From: JAVBQL01 sp031549085
GTDB taxonomy: Bacteria; Spirochaetota; GWE2-31-10; MWDO01
Assembly (NCBI GenBank): GCA_031549085.1
Contig: JAVBQL010000011.1
Coordinates: 1 to 64,000 of the forward strand
DNA length: 64,000 nucleotides
Reading direction: 5' to 3'
Positions 44,007-53,082 of this stretch are shown here, one piece after another. The translations under genes and the position numbers were made by a program. Below the pieces are notes generated by a model, which had not been told where the DNA came from, did no database searches, and worked only from the letters and a program-made list of their open reading frames with translations. Within the stretch, counting starts at the first letter, position 1, and every line of letters starts with the position of its first letter.

Positions 44007-45083
44007 ATGAAAAAAATCGTACTTTTTATGGTTGGACTTTTTGTTATTTTTTCAATAACAGGCTGTACAAAGACTTCAAAAAACTTTAAAATTGGATTTG
44101 TATATGTTGGCTCTGTTAATGATGGAGGTTGGACTCAATCACATGATAAAGCTAGAATAGAGCTTGAAAAAGAGATTCAAAACATAGAGACTGCATATGT
44201 TTCTGATGTTCCTGAAGGCATGGATGCTGAGAGAGTAATAACTACATATGCTAAAAAAGGTTATGATCTAGTCTTTACAACCAGCTTTGGATTTATGGAC
44301 CCAACAATAAATGTGGCATCAAATTTCCCAAACACTGTCTTTATGCACTGTTCTGGATACAAGAGAGCAAAAAATGTTGGAACATATTTTGGAGCTATGG
44401 AGGAGGCTAAATATTTAGCTGGTCTAATAGCTGGAAAGATGACAAAAAGTAACTCAATAGGTTTTGTTCTTCCTCACCCAATACCAGAAGTTATTAGACT
44501 TACAAATGCTTTTGCTCTAGGAGTCAAGGCAGTAAACCCTAATGCAAAGGTGAAAGTTGTATGGACAAACTCATGGTTTGATCCAACAAAAGAGAGAGAG
44601 GCTGCAATATCATTGATGGATAGTGGTGTTGATGTGTTGGCAACAGGCTGCGATTCTTCAGCTGCCATTTTAGCTGGCGAATCGAGAGGTGTATGGACTA
44701 TTGGATATGATTCTGATGCTTCAAGCATTGCTCCAAATACATACTTAACATCTCCTATATGGAATTGGATTGTTGTATATAGAGATATTGTTACAAAAGC
44801 TATCTCAAAAGAGATAAATGATTGGTCAAACTTCAACTATTATGAGGGGTTAAATACTGGTATAGTTGCACTTGCTCCATTAACAAACAATGTTCCAAAA
44901 GATATAAAAGAGCTTGTTGCAAAAAATCAAACAGCTCTTGAAAATAAAGAATTTAGCATATTTAAAGGACCTATATACAAAAATGATGGAAGTATAGCTA
45001 TTCCTGAAGGACATATTGCAACTTATGATGAGCTTATGACTATGGAATATCTAATAGATAATATTGTTGGGACCTTAAACTAA
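44007..45083 (+). CDS. BMP-family nucleoside-binding lipoprotein, copy 2
   Basis: Same length (358) as copy 1 and about 70% identical by eye. Signal MKKIVLFMVGLFVIFSITGC. All family blocks are kept. Differences cluster in the ligand-cleft loops (SYVSDVPKGKNAERV against AYVSDVPEGMDAERV; VAPYQIPEIIRVV against VLPHPIPEVIRLT), so the two may prefer different ligands. The leader has an AAGTGAA/TTCACTT hairpin (43927-43968). A 19-base motif (43971-43989) in it recurs before der. Confidence 0.93.
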   Translation: MKKIVLFMVGLFVIFSITGCTKTSKNFKIGFVYVGSVNDGGWTQSHDKARIELEKEIQNIETAYVSDVPEGMDAERVITTYAKKGYDLVFTTSFGFMDPTINVASNFPNTVFMHCSGYKRAKNVGTYFGAMEEAKYLAGLIAGKMTKSNSIGFVLPHPIPEVIRLTNAFALGVKAVNPNAKVKVVWTNSWFDPTKEREAAISLMDSGVDVLATGCDSSAAILAGESRGVWTIGYDSDASSIAPNTYLTSPIWNWIVVYRDIVTKAISKEINDWSNFNYYEGLNTGIVALAPLTNNVPKDIKELVAKNQTALENKEFSIFKGPIYKNDGSIAIPEGHIATYDELMTMEYLIDNIVGTLN

Positions 45084-45092
45084 TAACTTTTA

Positions 45093-45126
45093 AAAAAACT
45101 TGGATTTTATTATCCAAGTTTTTTTT
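45093..45126 (+). terminator. terminator after BMP copy 2
   Basis: AAAAACTTGGAT / ATCCAAGTTTTT hairpin with T-run. Confidence 0.88.
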
Positions 45127-45163
45127 ATTTATTTCTATTAAAAAATTATTCTCTACTCTTAAT

Positions 45164-45192
45164 TTGATATTTTAACTATTTTATGTTAGTAT
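45164..45192 (+). promoter_or_regulatory. promoter of the aminopeptidase operon
   Basis: TTGATA (45164-45169), 17 bases, TAGTAT (45187-45192); a TATAAA overlaps its 3' end. Confidence 0.4.
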
Positions 45193-45245
45193 AAAGTTTG
45201 ACTATTATAGACTACAAAATATTTTACTTTTAGGAAAAATCACTT

Positions 45246-46691
45246 ATGAAAATAAAACAAAAAAAAGAGATTACAAACAGCACTGTTTTTTATCCCTACT
45301 CAGAAGGAGAGTCTGCTTCTAAGTATATGCCAAAAGAACTTTTAGTGAAAATTGAGGCTGATAAAGATTACTTCTCTAAAAAGGGACAGACAAAAAGATA
45401 TTTTATCAATAATAAAGATTATAATATCATTCATATTGGAAAAATAGAAAAGATGACTATGGAACAGATAAGGCAATATTGTTCTCTAGCTTTTAAAATT
45501 GCAAAGAAAGAATTTTTTAGAGAGTTTGACCTCTTTATATGGCAAAATATATTAAATATCAGTGAAGAATCTATAATATATAGTGCTTTAGAAGGAATTA
45601 TGCTTACAGACTATCAGTTTGATAAGCTTTTATCTAAAAATGATAAAAACTTTTCTATTGAAAAGATTGATATAATATATGAAGGCAATGTAGATTTTGA
45701 TGCTATATACAAAAAAATAGAGATAATAACAGACTCTATAAAATTAGTCAGAGATCTAATCAACTATCCTGCAAATATTGCAACTATTGATTATATAGAA
45801 GATGAAGCAAAAAAGATTGCCAAAAAGAATAATTTAGAAATTAGATCATTTTCTGAAAAAGATCTAATAAAAGATGGTTTCAATTTAATATACGCTGTTG
45901 GTAAAGGCGGATCTGAAGAGCCAAGACTTATTGAAATATCATACAAAGCAGGTGAAGGCTGCCCAAATATATGTCTTGTTGGTAAGGGAATTATTTTTGA
46001 TTCAGGCGGATTGAACCTTAAACCAGACAGTGCAATGGCTGACATGAAAGAGGACATGTCTGGAAGTGCAATAGTATTGGGTATAATAAAGATTGTATCT
46101 GAGCTCAAACTAAAAATAAATCTAACTGTATTGATGCCTTTGGCAGAGAATGCAATTGATGGAAACTCTATGAGACCATCAGATGTTATTACTGCCTACA
46201 ACAAAAAAACTGTTGAAATTTTAAATACTGATGCTGAAGGGCGACTAATCTTAGCTGACGCACTCTCCTACTCTGATACAAAAAACTATGATCTTGTGAT
46301 GGATTTTGCAACACTTACTGGAGCAGCTGTTGTTGCGCTAGGCACAAAAATAACTGCAGCCTACTTTAGAGGTGCAAAATATAAGTATCCATTTATAGAG
46401 TCATCTGTTGCTATGAGCGAGACTGTTTGGGAGCTTCCACTTTTTGAAGATTACAAAGAGATGATGAAGAGCAGCGTTGCTGATATTGCAAATCTTGCAA
46501 CTCCAAGCCGTCAGGCAGGTTCTATAATGGCAGCTCTATTTTTGGGTGAGTTCATTAAAAATGAGAACTGGATCCACCTTGATATAGCGGGGACATCATT
46601 TGCTGATAAAGAGTCAGGCTATAATCCAAAAGGCGGAATTGGTGTTATGATTAGAACAACTATCGATTTTTTAACAAAGATATCAAATTAG
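45246..46691 (+). CDS. pepA: M17 leucyl aminopeptidase
   Basis: 481-residue cytosolic zinc/manganese aminopeptidase that trims peptides. The catalytic domain is visible: VGKGIIFDSGGLNLKP near residue 245 and KEDMSGSA near 265. The family signature NTDAEGRLILADAL is near 327. The N-terminal regulatory domain is diverged. The last 100 residues keep AGSIMAALFLGEFI and WIHLDIAGTSFA. It heads a likely operon with the kinase and YmdB-like genes (37- and 18-base gaps). Confidence 0.94.
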   Translation: MKIKQKKEITNSTVFYPYSEGESASKYMPKELLVKIEADKDYFSKKGQTKRYFINNKDYNIIHIGKIEKMTMEQIRQYCSLAFKIAKKEFFREFDLFIWQNILNISEESIIYSALEGIMLTDYQFDKLLSKNDKNFSIEKIDIIYEGNVDFDAIYKKIEIITDSIKLVRDLINYPANIATIDYIEDEAKKIAKKNNLEIRSFSEKDLIKDGFNLIYAVGKGGSEEPRLIEISYKAGEGCPNICLVGKGIIFDSGGLNLKPDSAMADMKEDMSGSAIVLGIIKIVSELKLKINLTVLMPLAENAIDGNSMRPSDVITAYNKKTVEILNTDAEGRLILADALSYSDTKNYDLVMDFATLTGAAVVALGTKITAAYFRGAKYKYPFIESSVAMSETVWELPLFEDYKEMMKSSVADIANLATPSRQAGSIMAALFLGEFIKNENWIHLDIAGTSFADKESGYNPKGGIGVMIRTTIDFLTKISN

Positions 46692-46728
46692 TATTCATAT
46701 TTAATAAGATTTTTAGAAGGAAATAATT

Positions 46729-47817
46729 ATGATTAAGGTTGCTGCTTTTGGTGAAATAATGGTAAGATTTACACCAGATAACAAAAACCCACTCTCTGCA
46801 CTACCTGAAAAATTAAATTTCTCTTTTGGTGGAGCTGAAGCTAATTTTTTGGCCAACCTATCAAACTTGGGAACAAAAACTTACTTTATATCGGCTCTTC
46901 CAAACAACTCTCTAGGCAATGCAGCTACAAAATACCTATCAAAATTTAAAATAAACTCCAGCCATGTAAAGATGACAAATAGTGGAAGAGTTGGAATATA
47001 TTTTGTTGAAGAGGGAATCGCTCACAGAAGTTCTCTAGTTACATATGATAGAGAAAATTCATCTATCAATATGTTAAAATTTGAAGACTTCAATTTTGCA
47101 GAAGTCTTTGATAAGGTAGATCACTTTCATATATCAGGCATTACCCCTGCTCTATCTGAGGCAGCTATGATATCAACTATAGAGAGTGTAAAGCTTGCAA
47201 AAAAGATGGGACTAACCATAAGCTGTGACCTAAATTATAGAACAAAATTATGGAAATATAAGACTAATGGAGTGCAAGTCGTTCCAAAATTAGTTATGGA
47301 AGAGATTCTAAAAAATGTTGATTATCTTTTTGGCAATGAGGTTGATATACAATCTATTTTTGATATAGGCTATAAAAAAGATTCATATTTAAATCTACAG
47401 GGGTCTGATAAGGCTGCATACTACGAGAATATTTTGCTTCATACATCAAAAATATTTCCAAATATAAAGATTATTGCTCTTTCAATAAGAGATTCTATAA
47501 ATGCAACTTCAAATTATATAACAGGTGTTCTCTACAGAAGGGATACAAACCAATTTATCTTTTCTCCCGCAATAAATGAGAACTATAATAAAAACCTTAT
47601 TGAACCAATAAATGATAGAATTGGTTCTGGTGATGCCTTCTCATCAGGATTTATATTTGCGCTTGATAGATATAACAATGATTTACAAAAAGTATTAGAC
47701 TTTGCTGTCGCTTCATCTATATTAAAGCATACATATATCGGTGACTTTAGCTATGCAACAGTAAATGACGTTGAAAATATAATGCAAGGTGATACTAGCG
47801 GAAGAATAAAAAGATAG
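46729..47817 (+). CDS. kdgK: PfkB-family sugar kinase, 2-keto-3-deoxygluconate kinase type
   Basis: 362 residues of ribokinase-like fold. The start MIKVAAFGEIMVRFTPD and FSFGGAEANFLANLSNLG resemble KdgK, which phosphorylates 2-keto-3-deoxygluconate for the Entner-Doudoroff-type breakdown of uronates. The catalytic motif is DRIGSGDAFSSGF near residue 298, with the general-base Asp present. The protein is slightly longer than usual, with an extra helical stretch near 215-240. No kdgA aldolase is adjacent, so substrate assignment is by resemblance only. Confidence 0.85.
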   Translation: MIKVAAFGEIMVRFTPDNKNPLSALPEKLNFSFGGAEANFLANLSNLGTKTYFISALPNNSLGNAATKYLSKFKINSSHVKMTNSGRVGIYFVEEGIAHRSSLVTYDRENSSINMLKFEDFNFAEVFDKVDHFHISGITPALSEAAMISTIESVKLAKKMGLTISCDLNYRTKLWKYKTNGVQVVPKLVMEEILKNVDYLFGNEVDIQSIFDIGYKKDSYLNLQGSDKAAYYENILLHTSKIFPNIKIIALSIRDSINATSNYITGVLYRRDTNQFIFSPAINENYNKNLIEPINDRIGSGDAFSSGFIFALDRYNNDLQKVLDFAVASSILKHTYIGDFSYATVNDVENIMQGDTSGRIKR

Positions 47818-47835
47818 AAGGAACATAAAAAAGTA

Positions 47836-48621
47836 ATGATAAAAGTACTGTTTTTAGGAGAAATAATAGGGATACCAACAACTAAAGAGTTAAAAAAAAG
47901 GTTACCCGAAATAAAAGAGAAGCATAATATAGATCTCACAATTGCAAATTGTGATGGCGGTTCTGATGGTTATGGAGTTTTGATGAACACTCTATTCCAT
48001 ATTCATACAGGTGGAGTGGATGTAATAACAACTGGTGAACATATATTTAATAAAAAGGATACAAGAGAGGGACTGGCAAAATTTCACTATGCTCTTAGGG
48101 CATATAACTTACCAAAAGATATTGATGGCTCTGGAAGAGGATACACTACCATAAAAGTAAAAGATAAAAATGTTGCCATAGTTAATTTAGTTGGTAGAAT
48201 AAATATACAAAAACTTTTTGTTCTAGATCCTTTCTACTCTATAGATAAATTTTTTGAAAAGCTCGATAAAAATATTGATATTGTAATTGTCGATTTTCAT
48301 GGCGGAACAACCAGTGAAGTACAATCTATGCACTGGCATTTAGTGAATAGGGCAAATCTTGTTGTTGGAACACATCTTAGAGTTCTAACTACTGATAATA
48401 GAGTTATAGGTGAGAAGACTGCTGTTATTACTGGAAATGGATTTTGCGGAACAAAGAGAAGCAGTTTTGGGTTGTCGCTTGAGATTGAAACAAAAAAGAT
48501 AAGAACCGGACAATTTTTCTACTCAAGGATACCAGAGGGAGAGATAATTGTTCAAGGTATTATTGCTAATATAGATGAAGAGACCAATAGGACTGTATCC
48601 ATAGAACTATTACAAGAGTAG
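47836..48621 (+). CDS. degenerate YmdB-like metallophosphoesterase paralogue
   Basis: 261 residues, collinear with the YmdB-like enzyme at 20978-21775, but the metal ligands are changed. MLGDIIG becomes FLGEIIG, ANGENSDNG becomes ANCDGGSDG, SGNHIW becomes TGEHIF and GTHTHVQT becomes GTHLRVLT; VDFHGG keeps its His. About five of the eight expected ligands are altered, while the fold-defining residues are kept. It is probably a non-catalytic or repurposed homologue rather than a pseudogene, because the frame is intact and codon use is normal. It is translationally close (18 bases) to the kinase gene. Confidence 0.85.
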   Translation: MIKVLFLGEIIGIPTTKELKKRLPEIKEKHNIDLTIANCDGGSDGYGVLMNTLFHIHTGGVDVITTGEHIFNKKDTREGLAKFHYALRAYNLPKDIDGSGRGYTTIKVKDKNVAIVNLVGRINIQKLFVLDPFYSIDKFFEKLDKNIDIVIVDFHGGTTSEVQSMHWHLVNRANLVVGTHLRVLTTDNRVIGEKTAVITGNGFCGTKRSSFGLSLEIETKKIRTGQFFYSRIPEGEIIVQGIIANIDEETNRTVSIELLQE

Positions 48622-48735
48622 TTTTATAAAAAATAAAATTAGTTATATATTTAAAGATAACTTTCTTAAAGCTTTTATACACTATTTTTTTAAAAAAAAT
48701 ATAATTATAATTAACCTGTTTTAGGAGTTCATAAA

Positions 48736-49659
48736 TTGAATAGAGCCAAATTAGAGGAAAATAAAAATTTTATAGTAACAGCTATATTTGTTATTGCTAT
48801 AATCCTAATGTATATATTGGATAAGTTAAATCCAGAGCTATTCAACTCTCTTTTCATTTTAAAATCTAGCAATTTATCAAATGTTTTACCTTGGCAGTTT
48901 CTAACATATGCTTTTGTTTTCAATAATGAGTCACCACTATTCTTTTTCTTCACTGTTATGATCTTTATGTGGTTTTCATCAAGATTGGAATCAATATGGG
49001 GAAGGTTTTATATATTTTTATATATCATTACAACAATTTTATTAAAAAGCATCTCATCTTTTATATTTGGTCCTCTTCCAGTAATGGGAGACTCATCTCT
49101 ATATTTAGCACTGATGGTTGCTTTTGGGTTTAACTTTCAAGATGAAAAAATATATCTATTCTTCATCTTACCTATTAGGGTAAAAATATTAGCAATAATA
49201 TCACTTATATTTGTTGGGTTTAATATAGTTGCCTCAATATACTATATATTCGCTCCACCTCAAGATATAGGTCTCTATAGAAGTGGTCTATTCAATGTTC
49301 CATATGGTGTAGGAAATTTAATCACAACAATAGCCTCATATATCTCTATACTAATATTCTACAAAAAAATATTTCCATACAATAGCAGAATATTAAAAAT
49401 AAAAAGGCAGGTTGAGGAAAATATACAAGAAGTTGCAGAAAAAATAGGAACCACTCAAAAAATTATCCAAAATAATAAGTATTATGAACTATTAAAAAAA
49501 GAGAGGGAAAATTTATCTGAACTTGATTTAGAGATCCTAAATAAAATAGAGGAAAACCCCAAAATTTGTGATGAGGGAGATTTTGAACCTGAAAGTGAAT
49601 ATTGCAGATTGTGTGACCTCTATAAAAACTGCGTAAAAAGAAGTTTGGAAAGAGATTAG
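48736..49659 (+). CDS. rhomboid-like membrane protein with a Cys-rich tail
   Basis: 307 residues, TTG start at 48736 after TTTTAGGAG. About six hydrophobic helices lie between residues 15 and 215. The layout PWQFLTYAF...RLESIWGRF...GDSSLYLALMVAFGF recalls rhomboid/Derlin proteins. The serine motif is GDSS (near residue 117) rather than GxSG. The position of the catalytic His in the last helix reads YGVGNLITTIAS, with no His, so proteolysis is unlikely. The soluble tail ends with four Cys (ICDEG...YCRLCDLYKNC) that could bind a metal. Function unknown. Confidence 0.65.
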   Translation: MNRAKLEENKNFIVTAIFVIAIILMYILDKLNPELFNSLFILKSSNLSNVLPWQFLTYAFVFNNESPLFFFFTVMIFMWFSSRLESIWGRFYIFLYIITTILLKSISSFIFGPLPVMGDSSLYLALMVAFGFNFQDEKIYLFFILPIRVKILAIISLIFVGFNIVASIYYIFAPPQDIGLYRSGLFNVPYGVGNLITTIASYISILIFYKKIFPYNSRILKIKRQVEENIQEVAEKIGTTQKIIQNNKYYELLKKERENLSELDLEILNKIEENPKICDEGDFEPESEYCRLCDLYKNCVKRSLERD

Positions 49660-49887
49660 TCTATATAAATAAGATACAGTAACAACCATCTTTATGCTAT
49701 TAAAAAAATAGAAAAATTAGTTTGTAAATAACCTTGATCATATACCAAAAAAATGTTTCTATTATAGTAAGTTTTTATTAATTTAAGATAATTATTTTTT
49801 TAAAAAAAATAAGTTTGATTTTAGTCGCCTTTTTATATATAATGGCTTAATGTACAATTTTTTAGTTTAGGAAATAAAGTAGAGAAA

Positions 49888-51174
49888 ATGGAAAAAGTAT
49901 TAGAAAAAATAAAAGAAACCAGTGCTATCTTCTCAAGCCTTAATACGGAAATAAAAAATAGAGCTTTAAAAAACATAGCAAAAAACCTGTTAGAAAAAAA
50001 AGATAAAATAGTAGAACAAAATAATCTAGATATCGAAACTGCAACAAAAGAGGGACTTCCTACCCCACTCCTAAAAAGATTAAAACTTGATGATAATAAA
50101 CTTGAAACATGTATAAATGGTATAGAGGACCTTATAAAACTTGAAGATCCATCTAACAAAATATTGGCTAAAACGTTTCTTGATGATGATTTGATATTAA
50201 CTAAAATAAGTGTACCAATTGGAGTTATTGGTGTAATCTTTGAGTCTCGCCCAGATGCCCTTATTCAAATAGCAACGCTATGCCTTAAGTCTGGCAATTG
50301 TGCTGTTCTAAAGGGTGGCAGAGAGGCAATAAACACAAATAAAATATTAACTAAAATAATATTGGATAGTATAATAGAGATTGATCCTATATTTGCAAAC
50401 ACAATTCTTCTGATTGAGACAAGAGAAGATGTAAATAAACTTTTGGGATACAACCAATATATTGATCTAATAATACCTCGCGGCTCTAATGAGTTTGTAA
50501 AATATATAATGACACATACAACAATACCTGTTCTTGGACACGCTGATGGTATATGCCATATATTTGTTGATGAAGAGGTTGATTTTGATAAGGCTATAAA
50601 TGTAATAATAGATTCAAAAACTCAATATGTTACTGTTTGTAACACTGTTGAGACTATACTTGTTCACAAAAACATTGCAAAAGAGTTTTTGCCTATATTA
50701 AAAAAGAGATTTGATGAAAAAAATGTAAAAGTAAGAGGTTCAGCTGAAGTACAAGAGATTCTTAAAAATATAGAAGTAATAGAAGATGAGCAGTTTAGAA
50801 CTGAGTACCTTGACTATATAGTATCCATAAAGATCGTAAATAGTGTTGATGAGGCCATAAAGCACATAAATAAATATGGTTCACACCACACTGACTCTAT
50901 TTTATCTAAAAATAGCAAGAATATAGATAAATTTAAAAGAGAGGTTGATTCATCATCAGTAATGGTAAACTGTTCAACTAGATTTAGTGATGGGTTTAGA
51001 TATGGTTTTGGTGCAGAGGTTGGAGTTAGTACATCAAAGATACACTCAAGAGGGCCTGTTGGACTTGAAGGACTTGTTATATACAAATATATAGTTGAGG
51101 GGAATGGAGATATTGTTGCTCCTTATGCTGAAAATATAAAACATTTTAAGCATACTGTGATAAGAATAGAGTAA
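49888..51174 (+). CDS. proA: gamma-glutamyl phosphate reductase
   Basis: Second step of proline synthesis: NADPH-dependent reduction of glutamyl-5-phosphate. 428 residues. The cofactor region PIGVIGVIFESRPDALIQIA is near residue 110 and LKGGREAINTN follows. The catalytic Cys is in TVCNTVETILVHK near residue 250, and FGAEVGVSTSKIHSRGPVGL is near the C-terminus. No proB kinase gene is adjacent. The 228 bases upstream are A/T-rich spacer. Confidence 0.95.
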   Translation: MEKVLEKIKETSAIFSSLNTEIKNRALKNIAKNLLEKKDKIVEQNNLDIETATKEGLPTPLLKRLKLDDNKLETCINGIEDLIKLEDPSNKILAKTFLDDDLILTKISVPIGVIGVIFESRPDALIQIATLCLKSGNCAVLKGGREAINTNKILTKIILDSIIEIDPIFANTILLIETREDVNKLLGYNQYIDLIIPRGSNEFVKYIMTHTTIPVLGHADGICHIFVDEEVDFDKAINVIIDSKTQYVTVCNTVETILVHKNIAKEFLPILKKRFDEKNVKVRGSAEVQEILKNIEVIEDEQFRTEYLDYIVSIKIVNSVDEAIKHINKYGSHHTDSILSKNSKNIDKFKREVDSSSVMVNCSTRFSDGFRYGFGAEVGVSTSKIHSRGPVGLEGLVIYKYIVEGNGDIVAPYAENIKHFKHTVIRIE

Positions 51175-51353
51175 TTAAATAAAATTTTTATAAAAATAAA
51201 AAAGTTTATTATATTATTAATAAAAGTATGGCGGAAAAATATGTTTTTTTTGATGTTAACTAGATTTAACAATAATTTTAGAGTGGGAAAGAGAGAAATA
51301 AAGTATTATTATAGAGTAGAAGAGACCCTATTTTATAATAATGGAGTATTATC

Positions 51354-53075
51354 ATGAAAAAAATTATTGTTATTTTAACATTTATCATATTCACCATCTT
51401 TAATAGTTACTCGCTTACTTTTGTTGGAAGGGCAGCAACATTTATAAGAGATGCAAGTGGAGATAGCACCTCTATAAACAAATACAAAAACTATAAATAT
51501 GTTGCCGCAAGCTATAACTTCAAAATTGGTGAAGAGGTTACTGTTACAAACTTTGAAAACAATAAAAGTATAAAAGTTATAATATCTGACTATATAAGCC
51601 AACCAACCGGCTATATGCTCTATATTACAAAAGATGTTGCTGATGAACTTGAGATAGAGTGGAAAAACGATGTATATGTGGCAATAGATGCAGAAGGAAA
51701 AAGCATTAATAAAGATTCAAATATAAGAGAAATTTCGACAGAGATAAACGATAGTAATAGAGATCAGTTTTTTAAAAATGAAGTTAGAACCTCTAATAAG
51801 AAATCTGATGGTCTAGATTATCTTTTTGTAAATTCCTATCCAATAAGGGCTAGACTTATAGTAAATGGACAAGAGACAAACTATTTTACTCCATTTGTTT
51901 TGAAAAACAGCTCATTCTTAAAAAATAAGTTTATATCTCTTAGAAAAGATGGATATAAAGATTATCCTATAACTCAAGAAGAGATAATGAAGAAAAATTT
52001 TGACGCCTATATGGTTCCAATATCATTTGATCTATATTTTCCTGAAAAGATCAAATATAATATAGGAGCTACAGAGGTTAATGGGCCTGTCTATATAACA
52101 AAACTTGACACAGGAAGATATGATATAACGGTTTTAAGTGATAAATTAACTTTTAAAAGAGTTCCAAATTTTGCAATCCCCGAAGCGATACTAGGAACAG
52201 CATTTGGATTCTCTTTCGCTGCTATGGCTGCAACGATAGCCACATCGGAAGTATTTAATGCCATGGCTCATGACTCCTCATTGGACAGTGGAACACGTAA
52301 TGACTATAAAAATTACACAATTGGAGTTGATTACGCAAAGTTTGGAGCAATAGGCGCTGCAGCCACATTTGGTGTTGCCTTAGTTGCTGTTATCATTGTT
52401 GATGCTGTAACAGCTTATCTTGCAAAAAAAGAGAAGATGCAAATAGCAACAAGAACATTAACAACAGAGGACTCTGCCTTCTATGATACAGCTATGAATT
52501 TTCTTGCTGCTGGTGAAATTGAAAAATCGACAAATGTTCTCCTCTCCATACTTAGCCTATTTCCAAATAGTGATATAGTACCAAAAACATACTATATGAT
52601 TGGACAAAATTACTTTATAAACAATGATTTTAAGAATGCTGAAAAATATTGGGAGACTTTTATAAGGGACTATCCAATATATGACTATTATGATTATGTA
52701 TTAAAGAGCTTGGCTGATATATATTATGGAAGAAAAGAGTATAAGCAGGCAGTGAGTCTGCTTGATAGAATTGTTTTTACAGATAACGTAATAAATAGAG
52801 AGAGCGTATACTCATCAATAGCAAAAATTGATTATGATATCTATATGGCAACAAGAGAGGAGCCATATTATAACTATGCTGAATTTGAATATCTTGATTT
52901 AATCAATATGTTTATATCATCAGAGAGACTTGATCTCTATTTCTTACAGCTCATAAATTTATATAAGCATAAAAATGAGGATTATAAAATCCAAGAATTA
53001 AAAGCAAAAGCTATGTCATTAGATGACAGAGTAAGTATTGCTATGAAAAACGCTATACTATCTTATTTTAGGTAA
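51354..53075 (+). CDS. envelope protein with RlpA-like, PEGA-like and TPR domains
   Basis: 573 residues. The signal peptide (MKKIIVILTFIIFTIFNSYS) leads to an RlpA-like double-psi barrel at about 22-115 (TFVGRAATFIRDASG, YVAASYNFKIGEEVTVTN). A PEGA-like beta domain follows at about 160-270 (YLFVNSYPIRARLIVNGQ). Two hydrophobic helices lie at about 275-300 and 325-350. TPR-like repeats make up about 370-570 (FLAAGEIEKSTNVLLSILSLFPNSD). The gene lies 7 bases before the coiled-coil gene, so an operon is certain in practice. A scaffold in the periplasm is plausible; the function is unknown. Confidence 0.7.
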   Translation: MKKIIVILTFIIFTIFNSYSLTFVGRAATFIRDASGDSTSINKYKNYKYVAASYNFKIGEEVTVTNFENNKSIKVIISDYISQPTGYMLYITKDVADELEIEWKNDVYVAIDAEGKSINKDSNIREISTEINDSNRDQFFKNEVRTSNKKSDGLDYLFVNSYPIRARLIVNGQETNYFTPFVLKNSSFLKNKFISLRKDGYKDYPITQEEIMKKNFDAYMVPISFDLYFPEKIKYNIGATEVNGPVYITKLDTGRYDITVLSDKLTFKRVPNFAIPEAILGTAFGFSFAAMAATIATSEVFNAMAHDSSLDSGTRNDYKNYTIGVDYAKFGAIGAAATFGVALVAVIIVDAVTAYLAKKEKMQIATRTLTTEDSAFYDTAMNFLAAGEIEKSTNVLLSILSLFPNSDIVPKTYYMIGQNYFINNDFKNAEKYWETFIRDYPIYDYYDYVLKSLADIYYGRKEYKQAVSLLDRIVFTDNVINRESVYSSIAKIDYDIYMATREEPYYNYAEFEYLDLINMFISSERLDLYFLQLINLYKHKNEDYKIQELKAKAMSLDDRVSIAMKNAILSYFR

Positions 53076-53082
53076 AACATTT

